Positions 6,478 through 13,500 of a stretch of 15,613 bases of DNA are shown piece after piece (position 1 is the stretch's first letter; each line of letters begins with the position of its first letter). The notes beneath the pieces were generated by a model. That model did not search any database, was not told where the DNA came from, and was given only the letters and a program-made list of their open reading frames with translations. The DNA comes from Saprospiraceae bacterium (GTDB lineage: Bacteria; Bacteroidota; Bacteroidia; Chitinophagales; Saprospiraceae). The translations under genes were made by a program, and so were the position numbers. Location of the stretch: positions 1-15,613 of the forward strand of contig JADZBJ010000217.1 in the NCBI GenBank assembly GCA_020852155.1, in the 5' to 3' direction.

Positions 6478-7902
6478 ATGTCGAACCTAAGCACTCTCAA
6501 AACGCCCGGCGTTTACATTGACGAGGTTTCGCTGTTGCCACCTTCCGTTGTCGGGGTCGGCACCAGTATTCCGGCTTTTGTCGGATACACCCAAAAAGGC
6601 GGCCCTGCCGCAGCAGACGATCCCATCGCTGCCCGCAAGATTTTTTCCCTCAAAGAATACGAAGACGCTTACGGCACCGCCGATGCACCGCCTTCCATGA
6701 CCGTTAAAGTGACGGAAGTGCGCGATGCCGACGGCAAAACGCTCAAACGCGACATCGAAGCCGGCGTGGGTACTGAAAATCAGAACAACCACATCATGTA
6801 TTACGCCATTCAGCACTATTTTGCCAATGGCGGCGGCCCTTGCTACATCGTTTCTGTCGGCAAAACAGGCTCAACCGGCCCGGCATCAGGCCAACTGAAA
6901 AAAGGCGTACAAACCTGTATGTCTGAAGATGAACCCACCATGATTGTCGTCCCGGAAGCCATCTATTCTGGCGACAACTATGTCCAGGATGTCTATCAGA
7001 CGGCGCTGGAACAAGCCGAAACCCTCAAAGACCGCGTCGTGATCATGGACGTGCGCCAGGCAGCCGCCAAAATCGGCGACATCGGCGCTGACCTTTCTGC
7101 ATTCAGGGCGCCGTTGTCTGAAAACCTCGCCTACGGAGCAGCTTATTACCCGACCCTGAAAACTACCATCAGTTACAAGGAATCAGCCGACGACCAGATT
7201 GTGCTGCAACACAAGGACGCCACCGGCGCTAACCTCAGCCTGAACGGTCAGACAATGGCCGCCATCAAAGCCGAAAATGGCGCGTTGTATGCCTCTATCA
7301 AGCAAAAAACCAACAGGGTTGGCGTCGTACTGCCACCCAGCGCTGCCGTAGCAGGCATTTATGTTCAAACCGACCAGTCGCGCGGCGTTTGGAAAGCCCC
7401 TGCCAATGTGGGTGTTTCGGCTGCCATCGGCCCAACGATCAAATTCGACAACCTGATTCAGGACGACATGAACGTACCTGACGACGGCAAGGCTGTCAAT
7501 GCCATCCGCACCATCACTGGTCGCGGTGAAGCCATTGTCTGGGGCGCCCGCACCATGGACGGCAACAGCAATGAATGGCGCTACGTGAATGTTCGACGCT
7601 TTTTCAATTTCGTTGAAGAATCTGTCAAAAAGGCCACACAACGCTTTGTATTCGAGCCTAATGACGCCAATACCTGGGTGAAAATCAGGGCCATGATCGA
7701 GAATTTCCTCATCCTTCAATGGCGCGCCGGAGCACTCATGGGCAGCAAACCCGAACAGGCGTTTTTCGTGCGCGTGGGCCTCGGCCAAACCATGACTGCC
7801 GACGACGTCCTGAACGGTCGCCTGATCGTCGAGATCGGTATGGCCGCTGTGCGCCCAGCCGAATTCATCGTCCTTAGTTTCATGCACAAAATGCCGGAAT
7901 AA
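6478..7902 (+). CDS. Contractile sheath protein (Afp/PVC sheath, phage tail sheath family)
   Basis: At 474 aa this matches a full-length eCIS sheath subunit. The N-terminus LKTPGVYIDEVSLLPPSVVGVGTSIPAFVGYTQKGG is the classic sheath start that donates a strand to neighbouring subunits. The middle includes HYFANGGGPCYIVSVG. The C-terminal domain (from about 350) has IVWGART, WRYVNVRRFFNFVEESV, LQWRAGALMGSKPEQAFFVRVG and a final MAAVRPAEFIVLSF strand, all conserved in T4 gp18/Afp sheath proteins. It forms the outer cylinder that contracts to drive the inner tube. Only one sheath gene is present in the window, whereas Afp and PVC carry two or three. It starts at ATG 6478 after GTACCATC without Shine-Dalgarno. 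A strong inverted repeat begins 13 bases after the stop, which could stabilise the 3' end of a highly expressed sheath message. Confidence 0.96.
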   Translation: MSNLSTLKTPGVYIDEVSLLPPSVVGVGTSIPAFVGYTQKGGPAAADDPIAARKIFSLKEYEDAYGTADAPPSMTVKVTEVRDADGKTLKRDIEAGVGTENQNNHIMYYAIQHYFANGGGPCYIVSVGKTGSTGPASGQLKKGVQTCMSEDEPTMIVVPEAIYSGDNYVQDVYQTALEQAETLKDRVVIMDVRQAAAKIGDIGADLSAFRAPLSENLAYGAAYYPTLKTTISYKESADDQIVLQHKDATGANLSLNGQTMAAIKAENGALYASIKQKTNRVGVVLPPSAAVAGIYVQTDQSRGVWKAPANVGVSAAIGPTIKFDNLIQDDMNVPDDGKAVNAIRTITGRGEAIVWGARTMDGNSNEWRYVNVRRFFNFVEESVKKATQRFVFEPNDANTWVKIRAMIENFLILQWRAGALMGSKPEQAFFVRVGLGQTMTADDVLNGRLIVEIGMAAVRPAEFIVLSFMHKMPE

Positions 7903-7914
7903 GGCTGTTTCATT

Positions 7915-8017
7915 GGTGATTTGTGGATTTGGTTATTTGGTTATTTGTTTTTTCATCATTCGAACAAGCAATTAACCAATTAAACAAATAACCAAATAAC
8001 CAGTCCTTCAAATCACC
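7915..8017 (+). repeat. Hairpin spacer between sheath and tube genes
   Basis: Arms 7915-7947 and 7985-8017 are both 33 bases. The outer 9 bases (GGTGATTTG) and the inner 17 bases (two GGTTATTTG words, less one base) are perfect reverse complements, flanking a symmetrical 7-by-7 mismatch. The loop is 37 bases and starts with six T. In RNA this is a strong candidate for transcript processing, partial termination or message stabilisation at the sheath/tube boundary. Forty bases separate it from the tube start. Confidence 0.85.
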
Positions 8018-8057
8018 AGCAATATCAGAATCACTCAATTATCAAATAAAATACATC

Positions 8058-8489
8058 ATGGAAGAATATCCAATTCCCAAGTTTCACTTTTCGGTGGATT
8101 GGGGCGGCACACGCCTCGGCTTCACGGAAGTGAGCGGACTTGACGTACAAACCGACGTCATTGAATATCGCGAAGGCGCCAACCCGGAGTACCACAAGGT
8201 CAAAATGCCGGGCATGCAAAAATTCAGCAACATTACCCTGAAACGCGGTTCGTTCAAAGGCGACAACCAGTTTTATGAATGGTGGAATACCGTGCAACTC
8301 AACAAAATCGAGCGCCGCGACGTGACCATCACGCTGTTGAATGAAAACCACGAACCCGTCATTACCTGGCAGGTGAAAAAGGCTTTTCCGATCAAAGTGC
8401 AAAGCACCGACCTGAAAGCCGACGGCAATGAAGTGGCCATCGAAACCCTCGAACTGGCACACGAAGGCCTCACCATGACTTTTGAGTGA
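8058..8489 (+). CDS. Inner tube protein (T4 gp19/Pvc1-like)
   Basis: The 143-aa protein has the size and sequence of an eCIS inner tube subunit. It opens with YPIPKFHFSVDWGGTRLGFTEVSGLDVQTDVIEYREG, contains MPGMQKFSNITLKRGSFKGDNQFYEWW, and ends with VTITLLNENHEPVITW and the strand EVAIETLELAHEGL. In the particle, hexamer rings of this protein stack inside the sheath to form the tube that is pushed into the target and may carry cargo. ATG 8058 follows AAAATACATC with no Shine-Dalgarno. It is paralogous to the gene at 8888-9340, with which it shares the TLLNENHEP block. The main tube subunit is needed in the highest copy number together with the sheath, consistent with its being set off by repeat spacers on both sides. 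Confidence 0.95.
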   Translation: MEEYPIPKFHFSVDWGGTRLGFTEVSGLDVQTDVIEYREGANPEYHKVKMPGMQKFSNITLKRGSFKGDNQFYEWWNTVQLNKIERRDVTITLLNENHEPVITWQVKKAFPIKVQSTDLKADGNEVAIETLELAHEGLTMTFE

Positions 8490-8500
8490 GCAGAAAACGG

Positions 8501-8820
8501 GGTTGAAGGTTGAAGTTGTTGAAGGTTGAAAAGTTGAAGTTGTTGAAAGTTGAAGTTGTTGAAAGTTGAAGTTGTTGAAGTTATTAAAAGTGGTAGTCTG
8601 CCGTGTGGTGAAAAGTTGTCATCCTGAACGCAGTGAAGGATCTGCTACCCACGAAGAGAGGTGTACACATCTGTTTGGCCAGATCCTTCACTACGTTCAG
8701 GATGACAAGTTTTTGAGGAAGGGAGCAAATCAACCTTCAACAACTTTTCAACCTTCAACTCTTCAACAATTTTTCAACAACTTCAACTTTTCAACCTTCA
8801 ACAATTTTCAACTTTCACCC
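8501..8820. repeat. Nested inverted-repeat spacer, GTTGAAG word
   Basis: The 398-base gap between the two tube genes has no real gene. Left arm (about 8501-8590) iterates GTTGAAG/GTTGTTGAA. Right arm (about 8731-8816) iterates the complement CTTCAAC/TTCAACAA. The arms enclose a separate 28-bp palindromic element (8616-8708). The remainder to 8887 is plain AT-rich sequence ending CAATAACCAATAAGC before the ATG. A one-armed version of the CTTCAAC word recurs before vgrG (about 10299-10363). Confidence 0.85.
8616..8708. repeat. Dispersed palindromic element of the 'HPERSEGS' type
   Basis: Bases 8616-8643 and 8681-8708 are 28-base reverse complements with a single mismatch, separated by a 37-base loop. 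The core GTCATCCTGAACGCAGTGAA is the sequence that, when mistranslated, gives CHPERSEGS on one arm and HYVQDD on the other. This signature is known from many spurious protein entries and marks an interspersed repeat common in Bacteroidota and some other phyla. It should not be annotated as coding. Confidence 0.88.
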
Positions 8821-8887
8821 CGTGCCACTCAAACTTTCCCGCCTGGCCCAATTAACGATTTACCCAATCCACCAATAACCAATAAGC

Positions 8888-9340
8888 ATGGCACTCGAAA
8901 CCCATTACCCGCCAGTTGGCTTTCATTTCAAGGTTGAATTTGAAGGCATTCCCGGTCGTTTACACGCCCAGGATGCTTTCTTTCAGGAGGTAACCGGCCT
9001 TTCGCGCGAACTGGAAACCGAGCAGGTAAAATCCGGTGGCGAAAACCGGTTCACCTACAAACTCCCTACGCGCGGCCAGTATCCCAACCTCGTGTTGAAG
9101 CGCGGATTGTTTCTGGATTCAGGCATTTCCGGTTGGGTCAACGACGCTATTCTGCACATGGACATTACGCCGGTTAACGTGCTGGTTACGCTGCTGAATG
9201 AAAACCATGAACCCCTCCAAACCTATCAATGCGTCAATGCCTGGCCGCAAAAATGGTCCTTAGCCGATTTCAATGCAGAGGAAAGCCGCATTGTGGTAGA
9301 AACCATGGAGTTGGCTTATCAATATTTCACGATTTTATAA
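8888..9340 (+). CDS. Second gp19-like tube protein (tube initiator, Pvc5/Afp5-like)
   Basis: The 150-aa protein is a paralogue of the tube subunit. It opens with THYPPVGFHFKVEFEG and contains FFQEVTGLSRELETEQVKSGGENRFTYKLPTRGQYPNLVLKRG. It shares VLVTLLNENHEP and ends SRIVVETMELAYQYFTIL. Its position after the main tube gene and directly before the DUF5908 and LysM genes matches Afp5/Pvc5, the ring that connects tube and spike; initiator is therefore the best reading, though a second bulk tube subunit cannot be excluded. ATG 8888 is favoured because an upstream in-frame extension would run into repeat sequence. Eleven bases separate its stop from the next gene, so the two are almost certainly co-translated. 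Confidence 0.92.
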   Translation: MALETHYPPVGFHFKVEFEGIPGRLHAQDAFFQEVTGLSRELETEQVKSGGENRFTYKLPTRGQYPNLVLKRGLFLDSGISGWVNDAILHMDITPVNVLVTLLNENHEPLQTYQCVNAWPQKWSLADFNAEESRIVVETMELAYQYFTIL

Positions 9341-9351
9341 ATCCTTGAATT

Positions 9352-9534
9352 ATGCCAGTCGAAATCAACAAACTCACCGTCAGCGCCAGGGTGCAGGAAC
9401 AACGCAAGGAATGGGAATGCCCGACGAACGTCCAACAGGACGAACAAGAGGCCTCCCGTGCCCGAAACAGGGCACAAACCCGTCAAGCCACCGAAGCCGC
9501 CACCGAAATCATCAAACGCCAAAATGAACGCTAA
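9352..9534 (+). CDS. Small DUF5908-type eCIS protein (Afp6/Pvc6 position)
   Basis: The 60-aa protein starts MPVEINKLTVSARV, which fits the short DUF5908 proteins that accompany eCIS and tail-like clusters, and continues as a highly charged, probably helical tail (RARNRAQTRQATEAATEIIKRQNER). It has the position and size of Afp6/Pvc6, between the tube initiator and the LysM adaptor. Its role in the particle is not established; it may bridge or chaperone its neighbours. The ATG lies 11 bases after the previous stop, and the stop lies 3 bases before the next ATG. A second frame over the same bases (ATG 9345) gives a basic, low-complexity peptide and is rejected. Confidence 0.82.
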   Translation: MPVEINKLTVSARVQEQRKEWECPTNVQQDEQEASRARNRAQTRQATEAATEIIKRQNER

Positions 9535-9537
9535 ACC

Positions 9538-10245
9538 ATGATACCCAACCTGACCGGAAACCTCTCTTCGCTGCTGAACATCGTGCCAACACCCGGCGCA
9601 CTGACCATTCTGCCGATCAAAATGGTCGGCCCGATTCCAATGCCTGATGCGCCGCCTTATGTGGTGATGTTCAACCCGGAGCAGTTTTCAGAAAGCACAA
9701 CCATCAATTATCGCTGCGAACCAGTAGCCGGTAGTCCCGGCACGACGGAACTTAAATTCGACTACGTGCGTCAGCCGGAAATTCGCTTTGAATTTCTCGT
9801 TGACGGCACTGGCGCGAGCGGCGACAAACGCGAAGTACTCGCCGAAATTGAATTATTCAAATTGTCCACCGGTTTTAACGGCGACAAGCACGAACCCAAT
9901 GATCTGGTACTGATCTGGGGGACTTTTATTTTTCAGGGCCGCCTCAAAACAATGGACATTCAGTACACCCTTTTCAGGGCAAACGGAATTCCTTTACGGG
10001 CAAAAATCGGGGCTACATTTGCTTACAGCGTACCCAATATCATTGGCAAACTTACCAATCCGCTGTTCTCCCCCGACCTCACCCGAAAACACACCATCAG
10101 GGCCGGCGACCGCCTGGATAACATCAGCACGCGATACTTCGACGACACACGGCATCATGTCAACCTGGCATTAGCCAATAACCTGACCACCATCCGACGA
10201 CTCGATGAAGGCGAAACACTAAACATTCCGCCTTTGGAAAAATAG
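9538..10245 (+). CDS. LysM-containing tube-to-baseplate adaptor (Pvc7/Afp7-like)
   Basis: The 235-aa protein has an N-terminal contractile-injection tube-type domain (about 37-165; PYVVMFNPEQFSES, EIRFEFLVDGTG, LVLIWGTFIFQGRLKTMDIQYTLF). A C-terminal LysM domain follows (about 185-233; HTIRAGDRLDNISTRYF through LDEGETLNIPPL). This matches Afp7/Pvc7 and T4 gp53-like proteins, which sit at the tube/spike/baseplate junction; the LysM fold there serves protein assembly rather than necessarily peptidoglycan binding. The start is 3 bases after the DUF5908 stop, indicating translational coupling. The protein contains the phrase SPGTTELKFDYVRQPE, in the region expected to contact the neighbouring ring. 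Confidence 0.9.
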   Translation: MIPNLTGNLSSLLNIVPTPGALTILPIKMVGPIPMPDAPPYVVMFNPEQFSESTTINYRCEPVAGSPGTTELKFDYVRQPEIRFEFLVDGTGASGDKREVLAEIELFKLSTGFNGDKHEPNDLVLIWGTFIFQGRLKTMDIQYTLFRANGIPLRAKIGATFAYSVPNIIGKLTNPLFSPDLTRKHTIRAGDRLDNISTRYFDDTRHHVNLALANNLTTIRRLDEGETLNIPPLEK

Positions 10246-10372
10246 GTAAAAGGAAGAGGGAGGAGGGTTAAAGGCCGAGGGAAAACGGTTTCAAACCCTT
10301 CAACTTTCAACAATTTTCAACCTTCAACTTTTCAACCCCTTCAACAACATTCAACCTTCAACAATCCTGAAA
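10246..10372. repeat. One-armed CTTCAAC spacer before vgrG
   Basis: The spacer starts with a purine-rich stretch (AAAGGAAGAGGGAGGAGGG, 10249-10267). It then carries repeated CTTCAAC/TTTTCAACC words (about 10299-10363), the same word as the right arm of the 8501-8820 spacer. No complementary left arm is present, so a local hairpin is not expected; pairing in trans or with the left arm at 8501-8590 is formally possible on the same transcript. Confidence 0.65.
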
Positions 10373-12199
10373 ATGTTTGACCAGAGCATAAACCAGTTAA
10401 TACCAGCCTTGCCGGACGATACCAGTTTAGTGACCTACACGGTCAAGGTGAATGGTATGCAACTGCCCGACACGGTGAGCGTTCAAACGGTGCAGATTCA
10501 AAAAGCGGTCAACCGCATCCCGCTGGCATTGCTGAGCGTGCTGGATGGAGATGTGGCACGTCAGGAATTCCGGGTCAGCGACACCAACCTGCTGACGCCG
10601 GGCAATCCGATTGAAATTTCAATCGGTTATCATCAGGATGAAACCCTCCTTTTTAAAGGTATCATCATTCGTCATGCCCTGAAAATTCGGGAAGACAGAA
10701 CCTACCTGGACATTGAGTGCAAAGACGAGGCCGTCAAGTTGACCGTGGCGCGTCGGAACAAGTATTTTTTCGAGCAAAAAGATTCAGAGATCATCGAGGA
10801 AATATTGAACGGCGCCGGCCTGAGCCACGATGTGGCCGCCACACAAGTGAAACACCGTGAAATGGTGCAATTCAACGCCACCAACTGGGATTTTATCAAC
10901 ACCCGCGCTGAAGCCAATGGCTTGCTGGTGGTGGCAACAGATGGCATGGTACGCGTCATTTCACCTGATTTTGAACAAGATGCCAAATTGGGTTTGTCTT
11001 ACGGTGCGAATATTTTCGAACTCGAAGCCGAAATGGACGCCCGCGATCAATACCCTGCCGCCAAAATACAAGCCTGGAATCCTGCCGACCAATCCCTGCG
11101 TGATGCCTCTGCACCTGCCAGCGGCGGCGCATTCGGTGGTTTAGGCGGCGGTTTACCTTCCGGCGTTTCCGCAATCGGCGGCGCACTGGGCATTGATTTG
11201 CCCGGCGATAGTCCGAATACCGATTTTACGACCGTGATGGGTTGGGAAAATTTTCCGGGTCAGCACACCGGCAGTCTGGCTTCCGAAGAACTGGATGCCT
11301 GGGCCAGTGCGCAATTCAACAAAAGTAAACTCGCCAAACTGCGCGGGTCGGTTCGCTTTCAAGGGGCGGCCAATATTCTCCCCGGCGATATGATCAACCT
11401 GCAAGGCGTTGGCCAGCGCCATGAAGGCAAAGTGTTTGTTACGTCCGTATTACACAATGTGTCGGAAGGCGCCTGGTATTGCACGGCCCAATTCGGACTG
11501 AGCGCCACCTGGTTTGCCCGCGACTACAACGACGTGACCGATTTGCCTGCCGCCGGGTTACTACCGGCCATTCACGGGCTTCAGATCGGCGTCGTCACAG
11601 CGCTCGAAAATGACCCCGAAGGCGAAGACCGCATCCAGGTGCGATTGCCGATGGTTAGTCCGCAGGGCGAGGGCGTCTGGTCGCGCATTGCCTGTCAGGA
11701 TGCCGGTAAAAACCGAGGCGCATTCTGGCGTCCGGAGCTCGGCGACGAAGTAGTTGTCGGTTTTTTGAATGACGACCCGCGTGAAGCCATCGTCGTGGGC
11801 AGCCTGAACAGCAGCGCCAAACCGGCTCCATTACCCGCCAAAGACGATAATCATGAAAAAGGATGGGTCACGCGCTCGGAAATGCGCATGATTTTCAATG
11901 ACGAGAAAAAAAGCCTGACCATCGAAACGCCTGGCGGCAAAAAATTCATCATTGACGAGGATGCCGATAAGATTCAACTGGAAGACGAACACAACAACCG
12001 CATCACCATGAGCAGCAGTGGCATTGTCATTGAATCAGCCAGCGACCTGACCCTGAAAGCAGCACAAAACCTGAACATTGAAGCGCCCAATATTTCCAAC
12101 AAAGCACAGGCGTCTTTCAAAGCCGAAGCGCAGGGCCAGGCCCAAATCTCGGCCTCCGGCGATATGGTGGTCAAAGGCGCTTTCGTGAGAATCAATTAA
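10373..12199 (+). CDS. VgrG-like spike protein (gp27/gp5 fusion, Pvc8/Afp8-like)
   Basis: The 608-aa protein is a trimeric spike subunit. Residues about 18-390 form the gp27-like hub (VRVISPDF, VMGWENF, and LPGDMINLQGVG with HEGKVFVTSVLHN). Residues about 400-485 form the gp5 OB-fold (GLQIGVVTALENDPEGEDRIQVRLP, GAFWRPELGDEVVVGFLNDDPREAIVVGSL). Residues about 505-608 form a repetitive beta-helix (ITMSSSGIVIESASDLTLKA to MVVKGAFVRIN). A Gly/Ala/Ser-rich insert at about 248-275 interrupts the hub and is likely a flexible loop. The trimer plugs the tube and receives the PAAR tip; no fused effector domain follows the beta-helix. ATG 10373 follows ACAATCCTGAAA with no Shine-Dalgarno. Length is typical of Afp8-type proteins. 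Confidence 0.95.
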   Translation: MFDQSINQLIPALPDDTSLVTYTVKVNGMQLPDTVSVQTVQIQKAVNRIPLALLSVLDGDVARQEFRVSDTNLLTPGNPIEISIGYHQDETLLFKGIIIRHALKIREDRTYLDIECKDEAVKLTVARRNKYFFEQKDSEIIEEILNGAGLSHDVAATQVKHREMVQFNATNWDFINTRAEANGLLVVATDGMVRVISPDFEQDAKLGLSYGANIFELEAEMDARDQYPAAKIQAWNPADQSLRDASAPASGGAFGGLGGGLPSGVSAIGGALGIDLPGDSPNTDFTTVMGWENFPGQHTGSLASEELDAWASAQFNKSKLAKLRGSVRFQGAANILPGDMINLQGVGQRHEGKVFVTSVLHNVSEGAWYCTAQFGLSATWFARDYNDVTDLPAAGLLPAIHGLQIGVVTALENDPEGEDRIQVRLPMVSPQGEGVWSRIACQDAGKNRGAFWRPELGDEVVVGFLNDDPREAIVVGSLNSSAKPAPLPAKDDNHEKGWVTRSEMRMIFNDEKKSLTIETPGGKKFIIDEDADKIQLEDEHNNRITMSSSGIVIESASDLTLKAAQNLNIEAPNISNKAQASFKAEAQGQAQISASGDMVVKGAFVRIN

Positions 12200-12535
12200 A
12201 CGCGGATTGTGCGGATAATTACGGATTTGCGCGGATTCTAAAACTTAGTGTCTCTTCGTGTTCCTTCGTGCCTTAGTGGTGAAAAGAACACGGATTAGGC
12301 GGATTTTTTAACGCGGATTAGGCGGATGTTTACGGATTTACGCGGATTCTAAAACTTAGTGTCTCTTCGTGTTCCTTCGTGCCTTAGTGGTAAAAAAGAA
12401 CGCGGATTAGGCGGATTTTTTAACGCGGATTAGGCGGATTTTTACGGATTTGCGCGGATTATGAACTTAGTGTCTCTTCGTGTTCCTTCGTGCCTTAGTG
12501 GTGAAAAGAACACGGATTAGGCGGATTAAAAAAAA
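12200..12535. repeat. Three-copy ~112-bp tandem repeat between vgrG and PAAR genes
   Basis: Copies begin with CGCGGATT at 12201, 12312 and 12424 (periods 111 and 112). Each contains TACGGATTTRCGCGGATT, then ACTTAGTGTCTCTTCGTG, then TTCCTTCGTGCCTTAGTGGT, then a GCGGATTAGGCGGATT block. The GCGGATTAGGCGG block itself is repeated within and between copies. The words CTTAGTGTC..CGTG..CCTTAGTGGT are, as I recall, a dispersed element of Bacteroidota genomes. The remaining 36 bases to the PAAR start are CACTAACC-type words. No ORF is credible here. Confidence 0.92.
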
Positions 12536-12571
12536 CTAACCACTCACCTCTAATCACTAACCACTAAAAAA

Positions 12572-12868
12572 ATGCCTTTCGCAGCCAGAGTAGGAGATAT
12601 GCACATCTGTCCGATGCTGAATCCGGGTTCACCTGGTCCACCGCACGTAGGAGGGCCGGTTATGCCGCCGGGTGCAGTAACGGTTATGATCGAAGGCAAA
12701 CCCGCCGCGACACTGGGCAATATGTGCACTTGCAGCGGCCCGCCGGATACGATTATTCAGGGCTCTCCAACCGTATTCATCGGTGGCCAACCCGCAGCCC
12801 GTATGGGTGACATGACAGCGCACGGCGGACAAATTGTAGTAGGCGCGCCAACCGTTTTAATTGGTTAA
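12572..12868 (+). CDS. PAAR-domain spike tip protein
   Basis: The 98-aa protein is a stand-alone PAAR protein. It opens ARVGDMHICPM and has PPHVGG followed by VMIEGKPAATLGNMCTCSGPPD. The hallmark FIGGQPAARMGDMTAHGG follows, and it ends GAPTVLIG. Candidate metal ligands are H11, C13, H25, C52, C54 and H84, in line with the zinc-bound sharp tip of this family. It caps the VgrG beta-helix and helps pierce the target envelope. There is no C-terminal toxin extension. It follows vgrG, separated by a repeat spacer, and precedes gp25; in Afp/PVC the gp25 gene comes first. ATG 12572 is preceded by CACTAAAAAA. Confidence 0.96.
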   Translation: MPFAARVGDMHICPMLNPGSPGPPHVGGPVMPPGAVTVMIEGKPAATLGNMCTCSGPPDTIIQGSPTVFIGGQPAARMGDMTAHGGQIVVGAPTVLIG

Positions 12869-12893
12869 AAATCTGATTTTCACCGACTTATAT

Positions 12894-12981
12894 TTTTCAA
12901 ATTTCAAATTTCAAATTTCAAATTTCAAATTTCAAATCGTACATTTTTTTTATTTGAAATCTGTCATTTGAAATTTGAAAA
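12894..12981. repeat. AT-rich inverted repeat, TTTCAAA word (second occurrence)
   Basis: Bases 12894-12909 are the exact reverse complement of 12966-12981 (16 bp). The left side iterates TTTCAAA six times to about 12938. This is the same word and arrangement as at 662-772, 12 kb away, so the element is dispersed rather than specific to the injection cluster. It ends 25 bases before the gp25-like start codon. Confidence 0.82.
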
Positions 12982-13006
12982 GTGTAGACCTAAAAAACCA
13001 TAAACA

Positions 13007-13420
13007 ATGCAACGATCTTTTCTCGGTACCGGATGGGGCTTCCCCGTAACTTTTCAAAAGCAGCCAGATACAGGCGTACGCATGGTGTCAGAAGTGGAAG
13101 ACATCAGCGAAAGCCTGGTACTGCTGCTTAGCACGCGCCCCGGCGAACGGGTCATGCGCCCCGACTACGGCTGTAACCTCGAAGATATGCTCTTTGAATC
13201 GGTCAATGAAAGCCTGCTCACCTATATCAAAGACCTGATTACCAAATCCATCCTTTATTACGAACCCCGGATTCAGGTGAAAAAAATTGACATCCTGACC
13301 GACCGGATTGCCGAGGGCATGGTGAAGGTCGAAGTGGATTTCTTCGTGCGCAGCTCGAATACGCGATTCAACTTCGTGTATGATTATTACCAGCGCGAAG
13401 CGACACTAAGACAAGTATGA
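13007..13420 (+). CDS. gp25-like baseplate wedge protein (Pvc9/Afp9-like)
   Basis: The 137-aa protein belongs to the gp25/GPW (TssE-like) family. It opens FLGTGWGFPVTF. It has the helix DISESLVLLLSTRPGERVMRPDYGCNL, with the conserved RPxxG turn, then the helix TYIKDLITKSILYYEPRIQVKKIDI and the strand MVKVEVDFFVRSSNTRFNFVYDYY. In contractile systems gp25 joins the sheath's first ring to the wedge proteins and helps initiate sheath assembly; it has lost lysozyme activity. ATG 13007 follows CATAAACA. The gene lies 138 bases after PAAR and 87 bases before the large baseplate gene. Confidence 0.95.
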   Translation: MQRSFLGTGWGFPVTFQKQPDTGVRMVSEVEDISESLVLLLSTRPGERVMRPDYGCNLEDMLFESVNESLLTYIKDLITKSILYYEPRIQVKKIDILTDRIAEGMVKVEVDFFVRSSNTRFNFVYDYYQREATLRQV

Positions 13421-13500
13421 CAAGTGGTTTTGAACGACCATCCCCCCAAAAAAATCCATCCTGTAAATCCCAAAATCCAGAAAATCCTGATCCAAAAATA

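Noticed and set aside
7183..7887. Minus-strand 234-codon ORF inside the sheath gene
   Set aside because: It is antisense to the conserved C-terminal half of the sheath protein; biased codon use on the coding strand explains the opening.
8566..8937. 123-codon plus-strand ORF between the two tube genes
   Set aside because: It is translated from the inverted-repeat words and the HPERSEGS-type element, giving CHPERSEGS and HYVQDD, a known false-protein signature, and it overlaps the start of the real tube paralogue.
9345..9527. Alternative 60-codon frame over the DUF5908 gene
   Set aside because: Low-complexity basic product with no family resemblance; the frame starting at 9352 matches the expected start and position of the family.
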